Below are positions 35,579-44,805 of a stretch of 64,000 nucleotides of DNA, one piece after another (the first letter of the stretch is position 1; each line of letters begins with the position of its first letter). The notes beneath the pieces were generated by a model. That model was not told the DNA's origin. It saw only the letters and a list, made by a program, of their open reading frames with translations, and did no database searches. Origin of the DNA: Streptomyces sp. Ncost-T10-10d (GTDB lineage: Bacteria; Actinomycetota; Actinomycetes; Streptomycetales; Streptomycetaceae); NCBI RefSeq assembly GCF_900091955.1, contig NZ_FMDF01000157.1, forward strand, positions 62,001 through 126,000. The letters run 5' to 3'. Both the position numbers and the translations under genes were made by a program.

Positions 35579-36318
35579 GTGTGCTCATCCTGGCACTGGT
35601 GGCCGGAGCCGCGGTCGGTCTGGCACTGGGAGGGCTCGGCGGCGGCGGAAGCGTCCTGGCCGTCCCGGCGCTGATCTACCTGCTCGGCTTCAGCCCCGTC
35701 GCCGCCACTACCGCCAGCCTGATCATCGTCGCCGCGACATCGCTCACCTCCCTGCTCGCCCACGCTCGGGACGGCCACGTCCGATGGCGGGCCGGACTGC
35801 TGTTCGCCGCCGCGGGCATCGTCCCCGCCATGCTCGGTGGACTCGCGGCAGGCGGCATTCCCGCCCCCGTCCTGACCACCGCCTTCTCGGTGATCGCAGC
35901 GCTCGCGGCGTGGCGCATGCTCCGCCCCGGCCGCTCGACGGAAGACCGCTCCGTGCAACCGGCGCGGGCCGCCGGCGCGGGGGCCGGTCTCGGCGCCGTC
36001 ACCGGCGTACTCGGCGTAGGCGGGGGATTCCTCGCTGTGCCCGCCCTGGTCGGCGCGCTCGGCCTGCGGATGAAGGCCGCGGTCGGTACCAGCCTCCTGG
36101 TCATCACCATCAACTCGGTGGCCGCCCTCGCCACCCGCACCGGCACCGCCGACGGCCTCGACTGGGCCGTCATCGCACCCTTCACCGGAGCCGCGATCCT
36201 CGGCGCCTGGGACGGCAAACGCCTCGCCGCGAAACTCTCCGGCAACGGCCTGCAGCGGGTGTTCGCCTACGTCCTGCTGGTCGTGGCCGCCTTCATGCTC
36301 ATCGACAGCCTCATCTGA
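35575..36318 (+). CDS. TauE/SafE family sulfite/sulfonate exporter
   Basis: A 247-residue membrane protein with about eight hydrophobic segments in two repeats. Each repeat opens with the family's Gly-rich LGGLGGGGSVLAVPALIYL or GVLGVGGGFLAVPALVGAL motif. The four-base overlap with the rhodanese gene indicates coupling. In this operon it should expel the sulfite made by the persulfide dioxygenase. Confidence 0.92.
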   Translation: MSVLILALVAGAAVGLALGGLGGGGSVLAVPALIYLLGFSPVAATTASLIIVAATSLTSLLAHARDGHVRWRAGLLFAAAGIVPAMLGGLAAGGIPAPVLTTAFSVIAALAAWRMLRPGRSTEDRSVQPARAAGAGAGLGAVTGVLGVGGGFLAVPALVGALGLRMKAAVGTSLLVITINSVAALATRTGTADGLDWAVIAPFTGAAILGAWDGKRLAAKLSGNGLQRVFAYVLLVVAAFMLIDSLI

Positions 36319-36342
36319 CCCACCCGCACCAATGTGAAGGAC

Positions 36343-36927
36343 ATGACACGCCCCATGCACACGACCCTCACCACCGACATCGCCCGTGAGCGCCTGCACT
36401 CCCTGACCGTCATCGATGTACGTACGCCCGGTGAATACGCCGGTGGTCACCTGCCCGGCGCCCACAACATCCCCCTCGACGACCTCGGCCACGCCCTGCC
36501 CGCCCTGCGCGATGCCGCCGACCGCAGCGAGCTCCTCGTGGTCTGCGCCTCTGGAGCACGCTCGCAGAACGCCTGCGAACTGCTGTCCCGCAACGGCATT
36601 CCCGCCTCGACTCTGGAAGGCGGGACTGCAGCCTGGGCCTCCACCGGCGAAGCCCTGCACCGGCCCACCACAAAAACGGCGCGACCCAAGTGGGCGATGG
36701 ACCGCCAGGTCCGCCTCACCGCAGGCTCCGTCGTTCTCCTCGGCCTGCTTCTCGGCCTGCTGATCCACCCCGCCTTCCAGCTGCTCTCCGCAGGAATCGC
36801 GGCCGGCCTCGTCTACTCCGCCCTCTCCAACAGCTGCGCCATGGCCGCCCTGCTCGGAAAGCTCCCCTACAACCGCACCAGCCGCGCCGCCCTGGACCAC
36901 ACCCTCGCCGCCCTGCGAGGGAACTGA
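36343..36927 (+). CDS. Rhodanese domain fused to DUF2892 membrane segment
   Basis: About 194 residues. Residues 10-105 are a rhodanese with VIDVRTPGEYAGGHLPGA and the active Cys in VVCASGARSQNACELL. Residues about 120-195 hold the DUF2892 pattern: MDRQVRLTAGSVVLLGLLLG, then a second helix pair and an NSCAMAALLGKLPYNR loop with a further Cys. This places a sulfurtransferase at the membrane next to the exporter. The start is uncertain: GTG 36334, ATG 36343 and ATG 36355 are in frame and the GAAGGA at 36336 fits none ideally. Last gene of the operon; a strong hairpin follows. Confidence 0.9.
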   Translation: MTRPMHTTLTTDIARERLHSLTVIDVRTPGEYAGGHLPGAHNIPLDDLGHALPALRDAADRSELLVVCASGARSQNACELLSRNGIPASTLEGGTAAWASTGEALHRPTTKTARPKWAMDRQVRLTAGSVVLLGLLLGLLIHPAFQLLSAGIAAGLVYSALSNSCAMAALLGKLPYNRTSRAALDHTLAALRGN

Positions 36928-36936
36928 CCGCGACAA

Positions 36937-36972
36937 CGCCGAGGCAGCTGCCTCCGGGCGGCTGCCTCGGCG
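36937..36972. terminator. Strong hairpin ending the persulfide operon
   Basis: Perfect 12-bp arms CGCCGAGGCAGC and GCTGCCTCGGCG with a 12-nt loop, 9 bp after the last stop codon. Confidence 0.75.
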
Positions 36973-37168
36973 GGTGGCACCGGAAAGGAGCAGCCGGGAG
37001 CCTCACCGCTGCACAGGCCTCCGCCGTCGCCGCCACGACACGCTCGGCCTCTTCCCCGCGTCAACTGGACGGTGCCGGCAGGGGAGGCCGGTGTGCGCGA
37101 TCAGCGCCATCCCCGTCGTACGTGGAGGGCATGCGTACCGGTCTGCCCCGCCGAACGGGTGCCGTCGG

Positions 37169-37960
37169 TCAGCGTCTGACGATCCTGTCGAGGACGCTGG
37201 CGATGCCGGACTTGACCGCGTCGCGGTGGTGGAGGGGTTCCGCGGGCAGTTCACTGGTGGGGCGCACGCCCCGGTCGGCGAGGATGTAGAGCAGGCGCAG
37301 GGTGCGCAGGCAGTTGCTGATGTGAGCGGGCACCGGGGTGCTGAGGCGGTCGGCCCCGAAGTGGGCGGCGATCGGATCCAGCCAGCCGACGGCGTCGCGT
37401 TCGCTCAGGTCGGTGCGGGTGAGGACCCGGGCGATCGCCCGGGCCAAGCGGTCGTCCTCCATCTGGTCGTAGACGTGGTCGGTGGGCGCCGTCAGCCGCG
37501 CGGCGGCGAGGTCCAGCATTCGCACCGGCGCCACCTCGGGGTGGCGACCGAAGCCGGCAAGCAGGTCCGCGCCGTGCGCCACCGCGTGAAGCCAGCCGAG
37601 CGTCTCATCGTGGCCGCGGAGATCCTGCTCCGCCGGGTACCAGTGCTCGAACGCGTCCACCCAGCCGGCCTTGAAGTTTCCAGCGGCCACCAGCATGTCG
37701 AGTACGAGGGGCGCGAAGGTGCGGGCTTCGACCCGCGGGTCGGTGAACCGGGTGGCCATCTCGTCCCCCAGCTCCAGCCGCCGGGACGTCCCGATCGCCC
37801 CGCGGGCGATCCAGGTCGCGAGGACGGTGTAGGGCGCGCCGTCCCGGACCAGTGGGTCGGGATCTGCCAGGGCACGGGACAGCTCGCGGACGAGGTCGTC
37901 CATGGGCCGGTCAGCGGGCACGGCACAGTCGGCGGCCTCGACGCTCTTCCAGTCGATCAT
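37169..37960 (-). CDS. DUF2785 family protein
   Basis: A 263-residue soluble, all-helical protein. It shows the DUF2785 course: a LSRALADPDPLVRDGAPYTV segment near residue 35, an AFEHWYPAEQDLRGHDETLG block and GWLHAVAHGADLL in the centre, and an LRTLRLLYILADRG C-terminal helix. The HAVAHGAD motif, with conserved His and Asp, is the most distinctive part. No function is established for the family. No operon partner; it converges with the persulfide operon. Confidence 0.87.
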   Translation of the reverse strand: MIDWKSVEAADCAVPADRPMDDLVRELSRALADPDPLVRDGAPYTVLATWIARGAIGTSRRLELGDEMATRFTDPRVEARTFAPLVLDMLVAAGNFKAGWVDAFEHWYPAEQDLRGHDETLGWLHAVAHGADLLAGFGRHPEVAPVRMLDLAAARLTAPTDHVYDQMEDDRLARAIARVLTRTDLSERDAVGWLDPIAAHFGADRLSTPVPAHISNCLRTLRLLYILADRGVRPTSELPAEPLHHRDAVKSGIASVLDRIVRR

Positions 37961-38294
37961 GACGGGCAGAGTAGGTCCTTGCCGTTGCCGCGCGCCTGCG
38001 AATTATGTCCAGGTATCCATCTCAATCCGTCAACTGCCCTCCCAGATGAGCAGTTCTGGCGTCTGCATCACGCTGCCCGTCGAAGCCGGACAGGGTGCTG
38101 CGCAGCGGCCCGGTCCAGCGCGCGATCGCCGCGGGTCCGTGACCGGCCGAAGCCAGGCCACTGGTCACGCGGCGCTTGGAACATCCAGGTCAGAACGTGC
38201 GCTAACCCCTCGCGGCCCTGATTGGTGCTTTGACCTGGGCTGATCGTACGGCGCAGCCTTCGCGGGTCGATGTTGTCGATCTACGGAGAACCTG
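37961..38294. other. Gap between DUF2785 gene and Tn3 relic
   Basis: 334 bp without a supported gene. It should contain the DUF2785 promoter on the left and the Tn3 left end on the right, but I could not recognise a complete 38-bp Tn3-type inverted repeat. Confidence 0.4.
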
Positions 38295-39021
38295 ATGGCG
38301 GTCGAGTTCCTGTCGGATCAACAGGCAGCCCAGTACGCGGCGTTCAGCGGAGCGCCGTCTCGTGCCGAGCTGGAGCGGTACTTCTTCCTGGATGACTCGG
38401 ATCTGGAGAAGGTGTGGGCCAAGCAGCGTGCGCACAACCGGCTCGGCTTCGCGGTCCAGCTGACGAGCGTGCGCTACTTGAGCCGGTTCATGCCGGACCC
38501 GCGACAGGTGCCGGCGGAGGTGGCCGAGTACCCGGCCGAGCAGTTGGGCATCGCCGATCCGTCGTGCCTCAAGGAGTACGGCGAGCGGGACCCTGCTGGA
38601 GCTGCGAGCCGCGGTGAATGCGATGCTGCCCTGCGTCGACCTGCCGGGGTCGCGGCTGGACGTGTTCTCGTGGACCGGCGCCGACCAGGCGTTCGCCTCG
38701 GTCACCGGGGCGAGGCGAGGTTGAAGGACCTGCACGTGACGATCGCTGCGCTGCTGGTCGCGCACGGGGCCGGCGCTCCCTCGTCCGGAGATCTTTTACG
38801 GCCACTCCCGGGCAGCTCTGCCAGCGCTACCAGGACGGCGCGGGGGACCGGATCGGCTGCCTGGGCTTGGTCCTCAACGCGCTCGTACTATTCAACACTC
38901 GGTACGTGGACGCCGCGGTGAACCAGCCGGGTGCGGACGGCTTGGACGTCCGCGATGAGGACGTGGCCCGCCTCTCGCCGTTGGTGCGGCGTCACATCAA
39001 CATGCTCGGCCGGTACTCCTT
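38295..39021 (+). mobile_element. Tn3-family transposase relic (tnpA with internal deletion and frameshifts)
   Basis: The N-terminal DUF4158 domain is intact in one frame (FLSDQQAAQYAAFSGAPSRA, then NRLGFAVQLTSVRYL) up to about 38580. Fragments follow in other frames: LRAAVNAMLPCVDLPGSRLD (about 38600-38660), RLKDLHVTIAALLVAHGAG (about 38720-38780). Then comes the transposase C-terminus, QRYQDGAGDRIGCLGLVLNA to DVARLSPLVRRHINMLGRYS, ending near 39021. A full TnpA is about 1000 residues; only about 240 remain, so the catalytic core is deleted. The 3' end runs straight into a TetR gene. Confidence 0.82.
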
Positions 39022-39603
39022 CGTGACGCGCGGCAGCAGCTGTTCGAGGCAGCCGAACGCGTGCTGCTGCGGGACGGCCCGAACGGGCTGACCAGCCGGG
39101 CCATCACCGACGAGGCAGCCTGCGCCAAAGGCGTCCTGCACCGGCACTTCACCGACTTCGACGCCTTCCTCACCGAGCTCGTGCTCGACCGGGCCGCACA
39201 GCTCGAGACACAAGCGCATGCGCTGCGCGAGACCGTCGGCACCGGCACCGTGGCCGATAACCTCACCGGCGCGCTGAGCACCTTGTTCGGACCGGTTCCC
39301 GTGGCGATCATCCCGCTCATCACCTTCCGGGACGAGTTGCGCGCGCGGCTGCGGCAAGCCAGGCCCGGAGGCGGCATCGCGATCCTCGCCCAGGTCACGA
39401 GCGCGGTCTCCGCCTACCTGGCCGACGAGCGCGCGATGGGTCGCATCTCGGCCGACGCCGACATCGACTCACTCACCCTCTCCTTGGTCGGAGGCGGGCA
39501 TCTCCTGTTCGCAGACCGCGACCTTGACCCACCGACCACGGCAACCGTCAACAAGCTGGTGACCACGGTGCTCGCCGACGTCGTGCAACGGCGGCCACGC
39601 TGA
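39022..39603 (+). pseudogene. 5'-truncated TetR regulator fused to the Tn3 relic
   Basis: From codon 39022 the text is RDARQQLFEAAERVLLRDGP, then the HTH segment SRAITDEAACAKGVLHRHFT and a full TetR-type helical C-terminal domain to 39603. The natural start is missing: upstream sequence is the Tn3 C-terminus in another frame. GTG 39061 could start a 180-residue protein lacking helix 1. The breakpoint coincides with the transposase GRYS motif, so a transposon-linked rearrangement replaced the regulator's promoter and start. The downstream permease may have lost its repressor. Confidence 0.6.
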
Positions 39604-39814
39604 ACCTGACTTGCAGCCTGCAACGGTCCGCGCGGAAAGGGGGCCTCAGCGCCGGCTGCAAGCTCCGCACCGCCGCGCCGACGCTGAATGTCGACTGACA
39701 CACGCCGGGGTGCCGGCTCCCAGGCGGCGCCCCGGCGTCTCCCACCGCGCGGCGCCGTCGAGTCGCCGAGAGTCGGTGGGCCCCACGTCGTGCTCCGCAA
39801 GAGAGGCTTTGGGC

Positions 39815-40966
39815 ATGATCCATGCCGTGCTGCACGCCTTGTCGATCGCCGGTTCCATGACCTGGGAAATCACGTGGGCCCTGATCCTGGGCTTCGTCCT
39901 GTCAGCCGTGGTCCAGGCGGTCGTCCGCAAGTCCAGTGTCGTCTCCTTGCTCGGCGACGACCGACCCCGCACCCTCGCCATCGCCGCGGGCCTGGGCGCG
40001 GCCTCCTCCTCATGCTCGTACGCCGCGGTGGCGCTCGCCCGCTCACTGTTCCGCAAGGGCGCGAACTTCACTGCGGCGATGGCCTTCGAGATTGCGTCTA
40101 CCAACCTGGTCGTCGAGCTCGGTGTCATCCTGGCGCTGCTGATGGGCTGGCAATTCACTGCGGCGGAGTTCGCCGGCGGCCCCATCATGATCGTCGTGCT
40201 GGCGGTGCTGTTCCGGCTGTTCCTGCGCGATGGACTGCTGCGCCAGGCAAGTGAGCAGGCCGAACGCGGGCTCGCCGGCTCGATGGAGGGCCATGCCGCG
40301 ATGGACATGTCCGTGCAGCGCGAGGGATCCTTCGCCCGGCGGCTGCTGTCTCGCGAGGGCTTCACCTCCACCGCGCACGTCTTCGTGATGGAATGGGCGG
40401 CGATCCTGCGTGACCTGGCGATCGGCCTGCTCATCGCCGGCGCTGTCGCGGCCTGGGTGCCGGACTCGTTCTGGCGTTCTTTCTTCTTCGACGGCCACCC
40501 GCTGGCGGCCAAGCTGTGGGGGCCGATCATCGGCCCGCTGGTCGCCATCGCCTCGTTCGTCTGCTCGATCGGCAACGTGCCACTCGCGGTGGTGCTGTGG
40601 AAGGGCGGCATCAGCTTCGGCGGCGTGGTCGCGTTCATCTTCGCCGACCTGCTGATCCTGCCGATCCTCAACATCTACCGGAAGTACTACGGCGCGAGGA
40701 CGGCGCTCTTCCTCCTCGGCACCTTCTACCTGGCCACCGTCATCGCCGGATACATCGTGGAGTTCGCCTTCGGCGGTCTCGGTCTCATTCCCGACCAGGC
40801 CGACGCGAAGGTCCCGATGGAGGGCGTCACCTGGAACTACACCACCTGGCTCAACATCGCCTTCCTCATCCTGGCCGCCGCCCTCCTCATCCGGTTCTTC
40901 CGAACCGGCGGCAGGGACATGCTCCGCATGATGGGCGGAGCACCCGGCAACGGCCAACGGCTGTGA
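39815..40966 (+). CDS. ArsP-type (DUF318) permease
   Basis: A 383-residue membrane protein with 8-10 hydrophobic segments. It shows the DUF318/ArsP_1 hallmarks: SSSCSYAAVALARSLFRKGA with the conserved Cys, ASTNLVVELGVILALLMGW, and FVCSIGNVPLAVVLWKGGIS in the second half. ArsP members export trivalent organoarsenicals; others in the family are uncharacterised. The ATG at 39815 is preceded by GAGAGG. It follows a TetR gene on the same strand after 211 bp, so that regulator was probably its repressor. Confidence 0.87.
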   Translation: MIHAVLHALSIAGSMTWEITWALILGFVLSAVVQAVVRKSSVVSLLGDDRPRTLAIAAGLGAASSSCSYAAVALARSLFRKGANFTAAMAFEIASTNLVVELGVILALLMGWQFTAAEFAGGPIMIVVLAVLFRLFLRDGLLRQASEQAERGLAGSMEGHAAMDMSVQREGSFARRLLSREGFTSTAHVFVMEWAAILRDLAIGLLIAGAVAAWVPDSFWRSFFFDGHPLAAKLWGPIIGPLVAIASFVCSIGNVPLAVVLWKGGISFGGVVAFIFADLLILPILNIYRKYYGARTALFLLGTFYLATVIAGYIVEFAFGGLGLIPDQADAKVPMEGVTWNYTTWLNIAFLILAAALLIRFFRTGGRDMLRMMGGAPGNGQRL

Positions 40967-41320
40967 GAGGGGAAAGCACGATGGCCGGCATTGACCGTCG
41001 GGCGCCTCGACTGCGTGACCGGCCCAGCTGCCACCCGTCCCTACGTGCCTCCTGGTGTACGGGCCGCTCACCTGCGCCGCTACTTGACAGCTGCGGATAA
41101 CGGGCCACCCGCTTCACGGATACGGGGGACCGGTGAGAGGGAGTCGCAGGTGATGACGGCGGCAGTGGTAGCCCGCAAGGACGCTGTCCGTCACTGAGAA
41201 GAGAACTCGCCCAAGAACAGCATCAACCGCCGCTCCGTTCTGGCAAGTACAACTGGGCTGTCGACGGCAAGCAGTTCGCCATGGAGGGGGCAGCCGATGC
41301 GGGAGGGAGGGCGCCCAGCC
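40967..41320. other. Gap between convergent permease and methyltransferase genes
   Basis: 354 bp without a supported gene. A short plus-strand string (GKYNWAVDGKQFAMEG near 41250) looks protein-like but has no start or family. No strong hairpin was recognised. Confidence 0.4.
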
Positions 41321-42013
41321 TCACGTGTGCCCGACCACTGGGCTCGCGTCATTTCCGGTCGGCTGCACGCGGGCCTCTCCGATGACGCACGGTGAGCTGG
41401 GGCTGGTGCGCCCGTTCACAAGAAAGTCGAAATTCCGGGAGTGCTCGATCCTGAAGCCCGCGTCCGATATGGCCTGCTCGGCGTCCCGGGTGAGATTGCA
41501 GCCACCGCCGAGGAGGGGCCACACCGTATTCATAATGCGTTGCTTCCGGGCGAGTTTGCGGTTCGTGGACCGTACGTGCTCGTAAAAGAACAACCGCCCT
41601 CCGGGGCGCAGGACGCGCGCGGCTTCCGAGAGAGCCCTCGGTACGTCGGCGATGGTGCACAGTACGAGCGATACCACGGCGCCGTCGACGGAGTCGTCCG
41701 GCAACGGCAGTTCCTCCGCACGGCCCGCGCGGACCTCGACGGCCACGGCGGCGTCAGCCGCTGCCCGGTGGGCGAGCGCGCGCAGTCGCGGCTCCGGCTC
41801 CACCGCGATCACGTGGTCCGCCTCCGGCGGATAGTGCCGGAAATTTGCGCCGGACCCCGCTCCGATCTCGACAATGCGACCCGCGGTGCGCGCGAGCAGT
41901 TCCGCACGATGCTCAAGTGCTCCGTGAGCTTCCGCAAATGCATTGATCTTCGGGTAGATACGGGAGAACAACGGGTGCCTGATCTCCGAGCGTGTGGTGG
42001 CAGAGGCGGCCAT
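41321..42013 (-). CDS. Class I SAM-dependent methyltransferase (UbiE/Methyltransf_11 type)
   Basis: A 230-residue enzyme. Motif I is IVEIGAGSGANFRHYP, followed by the acidic ribose-binding strand VIAVEPEP. Motif II/III region is LPLPDDSVDGAVVSLVLCTI, and the post-motif is ARVLRPGGRLFFYEHV. This is the usual layout of small-molecule or lipid methyltransferases; the substrate is unknown. The C-terminal part (NRKLARKQRIMNTVWPLLGG) matches the METTL7-like bacterial subgroup. Stands alone. Confidence 0.88.
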   Translation of the reverse strand: MAASATTRSEIRHPLFSRIYPKINAFAEAHGALEHRAELLARTAGRIVEIGAGSGANFRHYPPEADHVIAVEPEPRLRALAHRAAADAAVAVEVRAGRAEELPLPDDSVDGAVVSLVLCTIADVPRALSEAARVLRPGGRLFFYEHVRSTNRKLARKQRIMNTVWPLLGGGCNLTRDAEQAISDAGFRIEHSRNFDFLVNGRTSPSSPCVIGEARVQPTGNDASPVVGHT

Positions 42014-42271
42014 GACAACGACTCCCTTCGGCGCGTGACTTCATAATCTACGACCGCGGTGCAGTAGTTACCGGTCTGTTCCGCAGGGGCCGCCGAACTC
42101 AGCGAATCCGGCTCACACAGTCGAGCGGGCCCGTGGAGATGCGCCATCCGAGGCGAGGAAACGGGGTCCGGGGCTCCGCACGCGACCAGGGCGACAGTAG
42201 ACAGAAGCAACTTGGTAAATGAGTAAATGAGATGGCGAGTCGGTTCGCGAGGTCGGCGAAGCGAGCTTCTG

Positions 42272-43186
42272 CTACACGATGCCCAGTGGGCAGGTGACGA
42301 GCAGAGGGAGGAACGGCACCGTGACGGCAGCCGCGGCCACGAACCCTCGCAGGGCGGGGTGCGTGCCACGGCGCGGGCCGAGTACTCGTTGCAGGCGGAC
42401 GAGCACGGAGTCGCCACCGATGGCGAACGCGCCCCTGGGGGCTCGTGCCGCAGCCATCTCGTACATCGCGGAGGCGAGCACATCGTGCGAATGGCGACGC
42501 AACGCGCGGTCGTCCGCGATCATCTCCAGCAGGAGCGCGGTCTGTTCCCTGGCATGCCGGGCCAGTGGTACCCGTGGGAAGATCACGGAGAATGCCTCGG
42601 CTGCGGCCAGCACCAGATGATGGCGGCCGGCGACATGGGCCCTCTCGTGCTCCAGGACGGCGTCCAGCTGTTCGGGGGAGAGCAGGCGCACTGCGCCTTC
42701 GCTGACAACGATGCGTGGGTGCCTCCCCGGGAGGCTGTACGCGGCAGCGGCCGTGTGCTCGACCACGGTGGCGTCCAGCCGGTGCGACCGGCGGCCGACC
42801 ATGTCGAGGACCGCACGGTGGCGGGAACGTGCCCTGCGTGCACGGACGACCTGGTACGCGAAACCTGCTGTCAGGGCCAGCGCGACAGCGGCGGGGAGCG
42901 CGACGGAGAGGCGGTCGGCCATGGTGGGGTCCTGTGATCCCACGGCGCCGAGAGCCACTCCGCAGGAATGAAGAAGCCCCATTACCCCGGCATGGAGGTG
43001 CTCGGTCGGAGTGGCGAGGTGGTAGGCGGCGAGTGCCACCGAGATGGAGAACGAGGCCGCCAGGGCCTGCCACGTCGCAGCGGCCAGCGCGGGGGCACGG
43101 TGCGGCCAGGCACTCCGCAGCAACACCCGGGGAGCGAGGAAGCCGATGGCCGCCGCGTAGCCGATGAGTGCGGGGGCGGCGTTCAC
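42272..43186 (-). CDS. M56 (BlaR1-like) membrane metallopeptidase
   Basis: A 304-residue protein. The GTG at 43186 overlaps the BlaI stop by four bases (GTGA), a firm reason for this start. There are about four hydrophobic segments, two N-terminal, one in the middle and one at the C-terminus. The zinc motif HERAH sits in LDAVLEHERAHVAGRHHLVL. The EMIADDRALRR segment supplies the third ligand. There is no extracellular beta-lactam sensor domain, as is usual for actinobacterial M56 proteins. It probably senses a cell-wall signal and cleaves the BlaI-like repressor encoded just upstream. Confidence 0.9.
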   Translation of the reverse strand: MNAAPALIGYAAAIGFLAPRVLLRSAWPHRAPALAAATWQALAASFSISVALAAYHLATPTEHLHAGVMGLLHSCGVALGAVGSQDPTMADRLSVALPAAVALALTAGFAYQVVRARRARSRHRAVLDMVGRRSHRLDATVVEHTAAAAYSLPGRHPRIVVSEGAVRLLSPEQLDAVLEHERAHVAGRHHLVLAAAEAFSVIFPRVPLARHAREQTALLLEMIADDRALRRHSHDVLASAMYEMAAARAPRGAFAIGGDSVLVRLQRVLGPRRGTHPALRGFVAAAAVTVPFLPLLVTCPLGIV

Positions 43187-43551
43187 GTCCTGGATCGTCC
43201 GCCGGTGTTTCGCAGTGCCTTCCGCAGCGCGGCGACCTCTTCGTCGGACATCTTCTCCACGAAGTGTGCCAGCGCTGCGGGGCGGTCCTCGCTGGTCCCG
43301 AGGGCGTCCTCCATGAGGGCGGCGGAATAGGCCTCGCGGCTCCGGACCGGTGTGTACAGCCAGGCCCGGCCCTGCTTGCTGCGCTGCAGCCAGCCTTTGT
43401 TGAACAGGATGTTGGCAACGGTCATCACGGTTGTGTAGGCGATGGGCCGATGGGCGTTGATGTCGTCGACGACCTCGCGGACCGTGGCCGGGCGCCCCCA
43501 CTTCCAGAGACGGTCCATGATCTCCGCCTCGAGTTCCCCGAGCCGTCGCAT
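43183..43551 (-). CDS. BlaI/MecI/CopY family repressor
   Basis: A 122-residue repressor. The ATG at 43551 gives the family's standard RRLGELEAEIMDRLWKWGRP start; the longer frame has no site. The winged helix spans residues 5-70 (PATVREVVDDIN, then IAYTTVMTVANIL), and the C-terminal dimerisation helices include the typical FVEKMSDEEVAALRKAL. Coupled to the M56 protease by a 4-bp overlap; together they form the signal-release pair known from beta-lactam response. No beta-lactamase gene is nearby, so targets are elsewhere or the pair is self-regulated. Confidence 0.92.
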   Translation of the reverse strand: MRRLGELEAEIMDRLWKWGRPATVREVVDDINAHRPIAYTTVMTVANILFNKGWLQRSKQGRAWLYTPVRSREAYSAALMEDALGTSEDRPAALAHFVEKMSDEEVAALRKALRNTGGRSRT

Positions 43552-43851
43552 GGCCCTCTTCCTTCCGCCGCCGTTGTACGTAGCTCCATAGTAGGGCCAT
43601 CGCCACCTGTGCAGGACGGCCCGTTCGGCCACCCGACCCTTCCTGTGTGCGACAGAGCGGTCCCTCGGTGTGGGCGTTCACGGGTCCTTGCCGAGTACTG
43701 GCACTTCGGTCGCGCCGCCGGAGCCGTTCACAGAAGGCAGCCATCTCCGAGCAGGCAGATCCGACAGCTTGAGCCGTACCGTGGACATGGGCCTCTCCCG
43801 TGGCTCGAAGGGATGGGCCGGGCGCGGTGGGGGCCGGTTCCGGTGGACGTG
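43552..43851. other. BlaI promoter region and gap to the SRPBCC gene
   Basis: 300 bp with no supported gene. Near 43573-43592 TAC and GTA half-sites flank the start-proximal region, as expected for a BlaI box, but the dyad is poor. Confidence 0.35.
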
Positions 43852-44547
43852 TCAGCCCTTCCCCGAGCGGCGGGCTTCGGCCGTGGCCTTCAGCTCCTTC
43901 AGCCACTCCTCAAGACCTCCTCCGAGGTACTTGATGGAGGTGGGCACGTCCGCTTCGACCTGGGCACCGGTCCAGGTCTCCTCGGTCTGTACGAGGACAC
44001 CGCCCCAGACCTTGGTGAAGGTCCAGACATGGACGCCCCTGTCGATGCGCAGCCCCTTGCCGATCGCGGGACCGGTCCAGCGGATGCACGTGCCGTGCTT
44101 GAGCTGCTGGACGGTCGAGGTGATGGTCAGGGTGGTGGCGGGCGTCGTGGAGGTGGGGGGCACCGGGGTGGTCCACCGGAACCGCGAACCCTCCCGCAGC
44201 GGACCCGCGTCCAGGCGTTTCATGCTGGTGACGGGCGGCTGCCACGACGGCCAGCGTTCCACGTCGGTCTGCAGATTCCAGATGGTGCGCAGCGGCGCGT
44301 GGATGACGGTCGCGGTCCGGTACCGGATCTTGGCAGCGGGATCGACGCCGTTCCCTCGACAGGTCAGTGAAGCACCCGCGCGGTCGGCGTGGTCGGCTCT
44401 GCCGGCCTGACCGGGCGCGGCGGATTGGCTGGGGGCGGCGGCGACGAGGACGGCGGCGGCCAGCGGGACCGACAGCAATGCGGCGCGCATGCGGTGGGCG
44501 GTTCGTGAGGTGGCGGGCCGGGCCTGCTGATTCAGCGTGTCGGGCAC
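43852..44547 (-). CDS. Exported SRPBCC (START/polyketide cyclase-like) protein
   Basis: A 231-residue protein with a signal peptide (basic residues, then AALLSVPLAAAVLVAAAP) and a Gly/Ala-rich linker. Residues about 75-215 show the SRPBCC course: an initial strand with VIHAPLRTIWNLQTDVERWP, a DAGPLREGSRFRWTTP middle and a long C-terminal helix GGGLEEWLKELKATAEAR. The fold holds hydrophobic ligands; export is unusual for it. AGGAGG precedes the ATG. It lies next to a decayed flavin monooxygenase, so it could be the survivor of a small biosynthetic group. Confidence 0.82.
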   Translation of the reverse strand: MPDTLNQQARPATSRTAHRMRAALLSVPLAAAVLVAAAPSQSAAPGQAGRADHADRAGASLTCRGNGVDPAAKIRYRTATVIHAPLRTIWNLQTDVERWPSWQPPVTSMKRLDAGPLREGSRFRWTTPVPPTSTTPATTLTITSTVQQLKHGTCIRWTGPAIGKGLRIDRGVHVWTFTKVWGGVLVQTEETWTGAQVEADVPTSIKYLGGGLEEWLKELKATAEARRSGKG

Positions 44548-44805
44548 GGTTCTCCTCCTTGTCGAGTGACTGGTCCGGCGATCGTGGCATTACTGCGCAC
44601 CTCGGCGGCCAAGTTCTTCGCAAGGGGCGGGAATTCGCTCCCTGTCGGCCTTGAGGCGTTCGTTCCGGGTATTGATCTCCTCCCATGTCTCCGGGACGAG
44701 GGTGGCTCTGCCCGCGGTGACGCTGTCCTGGGCGAAGCCGACGTAAGGGGGTTGGCGGGCTTCGTAACGAGCGGGCGGGGTGGCGTGATCGGTCGGCCGA
44801 GCGTT

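Noticed and set aside
35527..36936. 469-codon minus-strand frame opposite TauE/SafE and rhodanese genes
   Set aside because: Shadow of well supported membrane and rhodanese genes; no motif of its own.
43570..43595. BlaI operator before the BlaI-like gene
   Set aside because: TAC and GTA half-sites are present, but the dyad fails at most inner positions, so it was not listed as a site.
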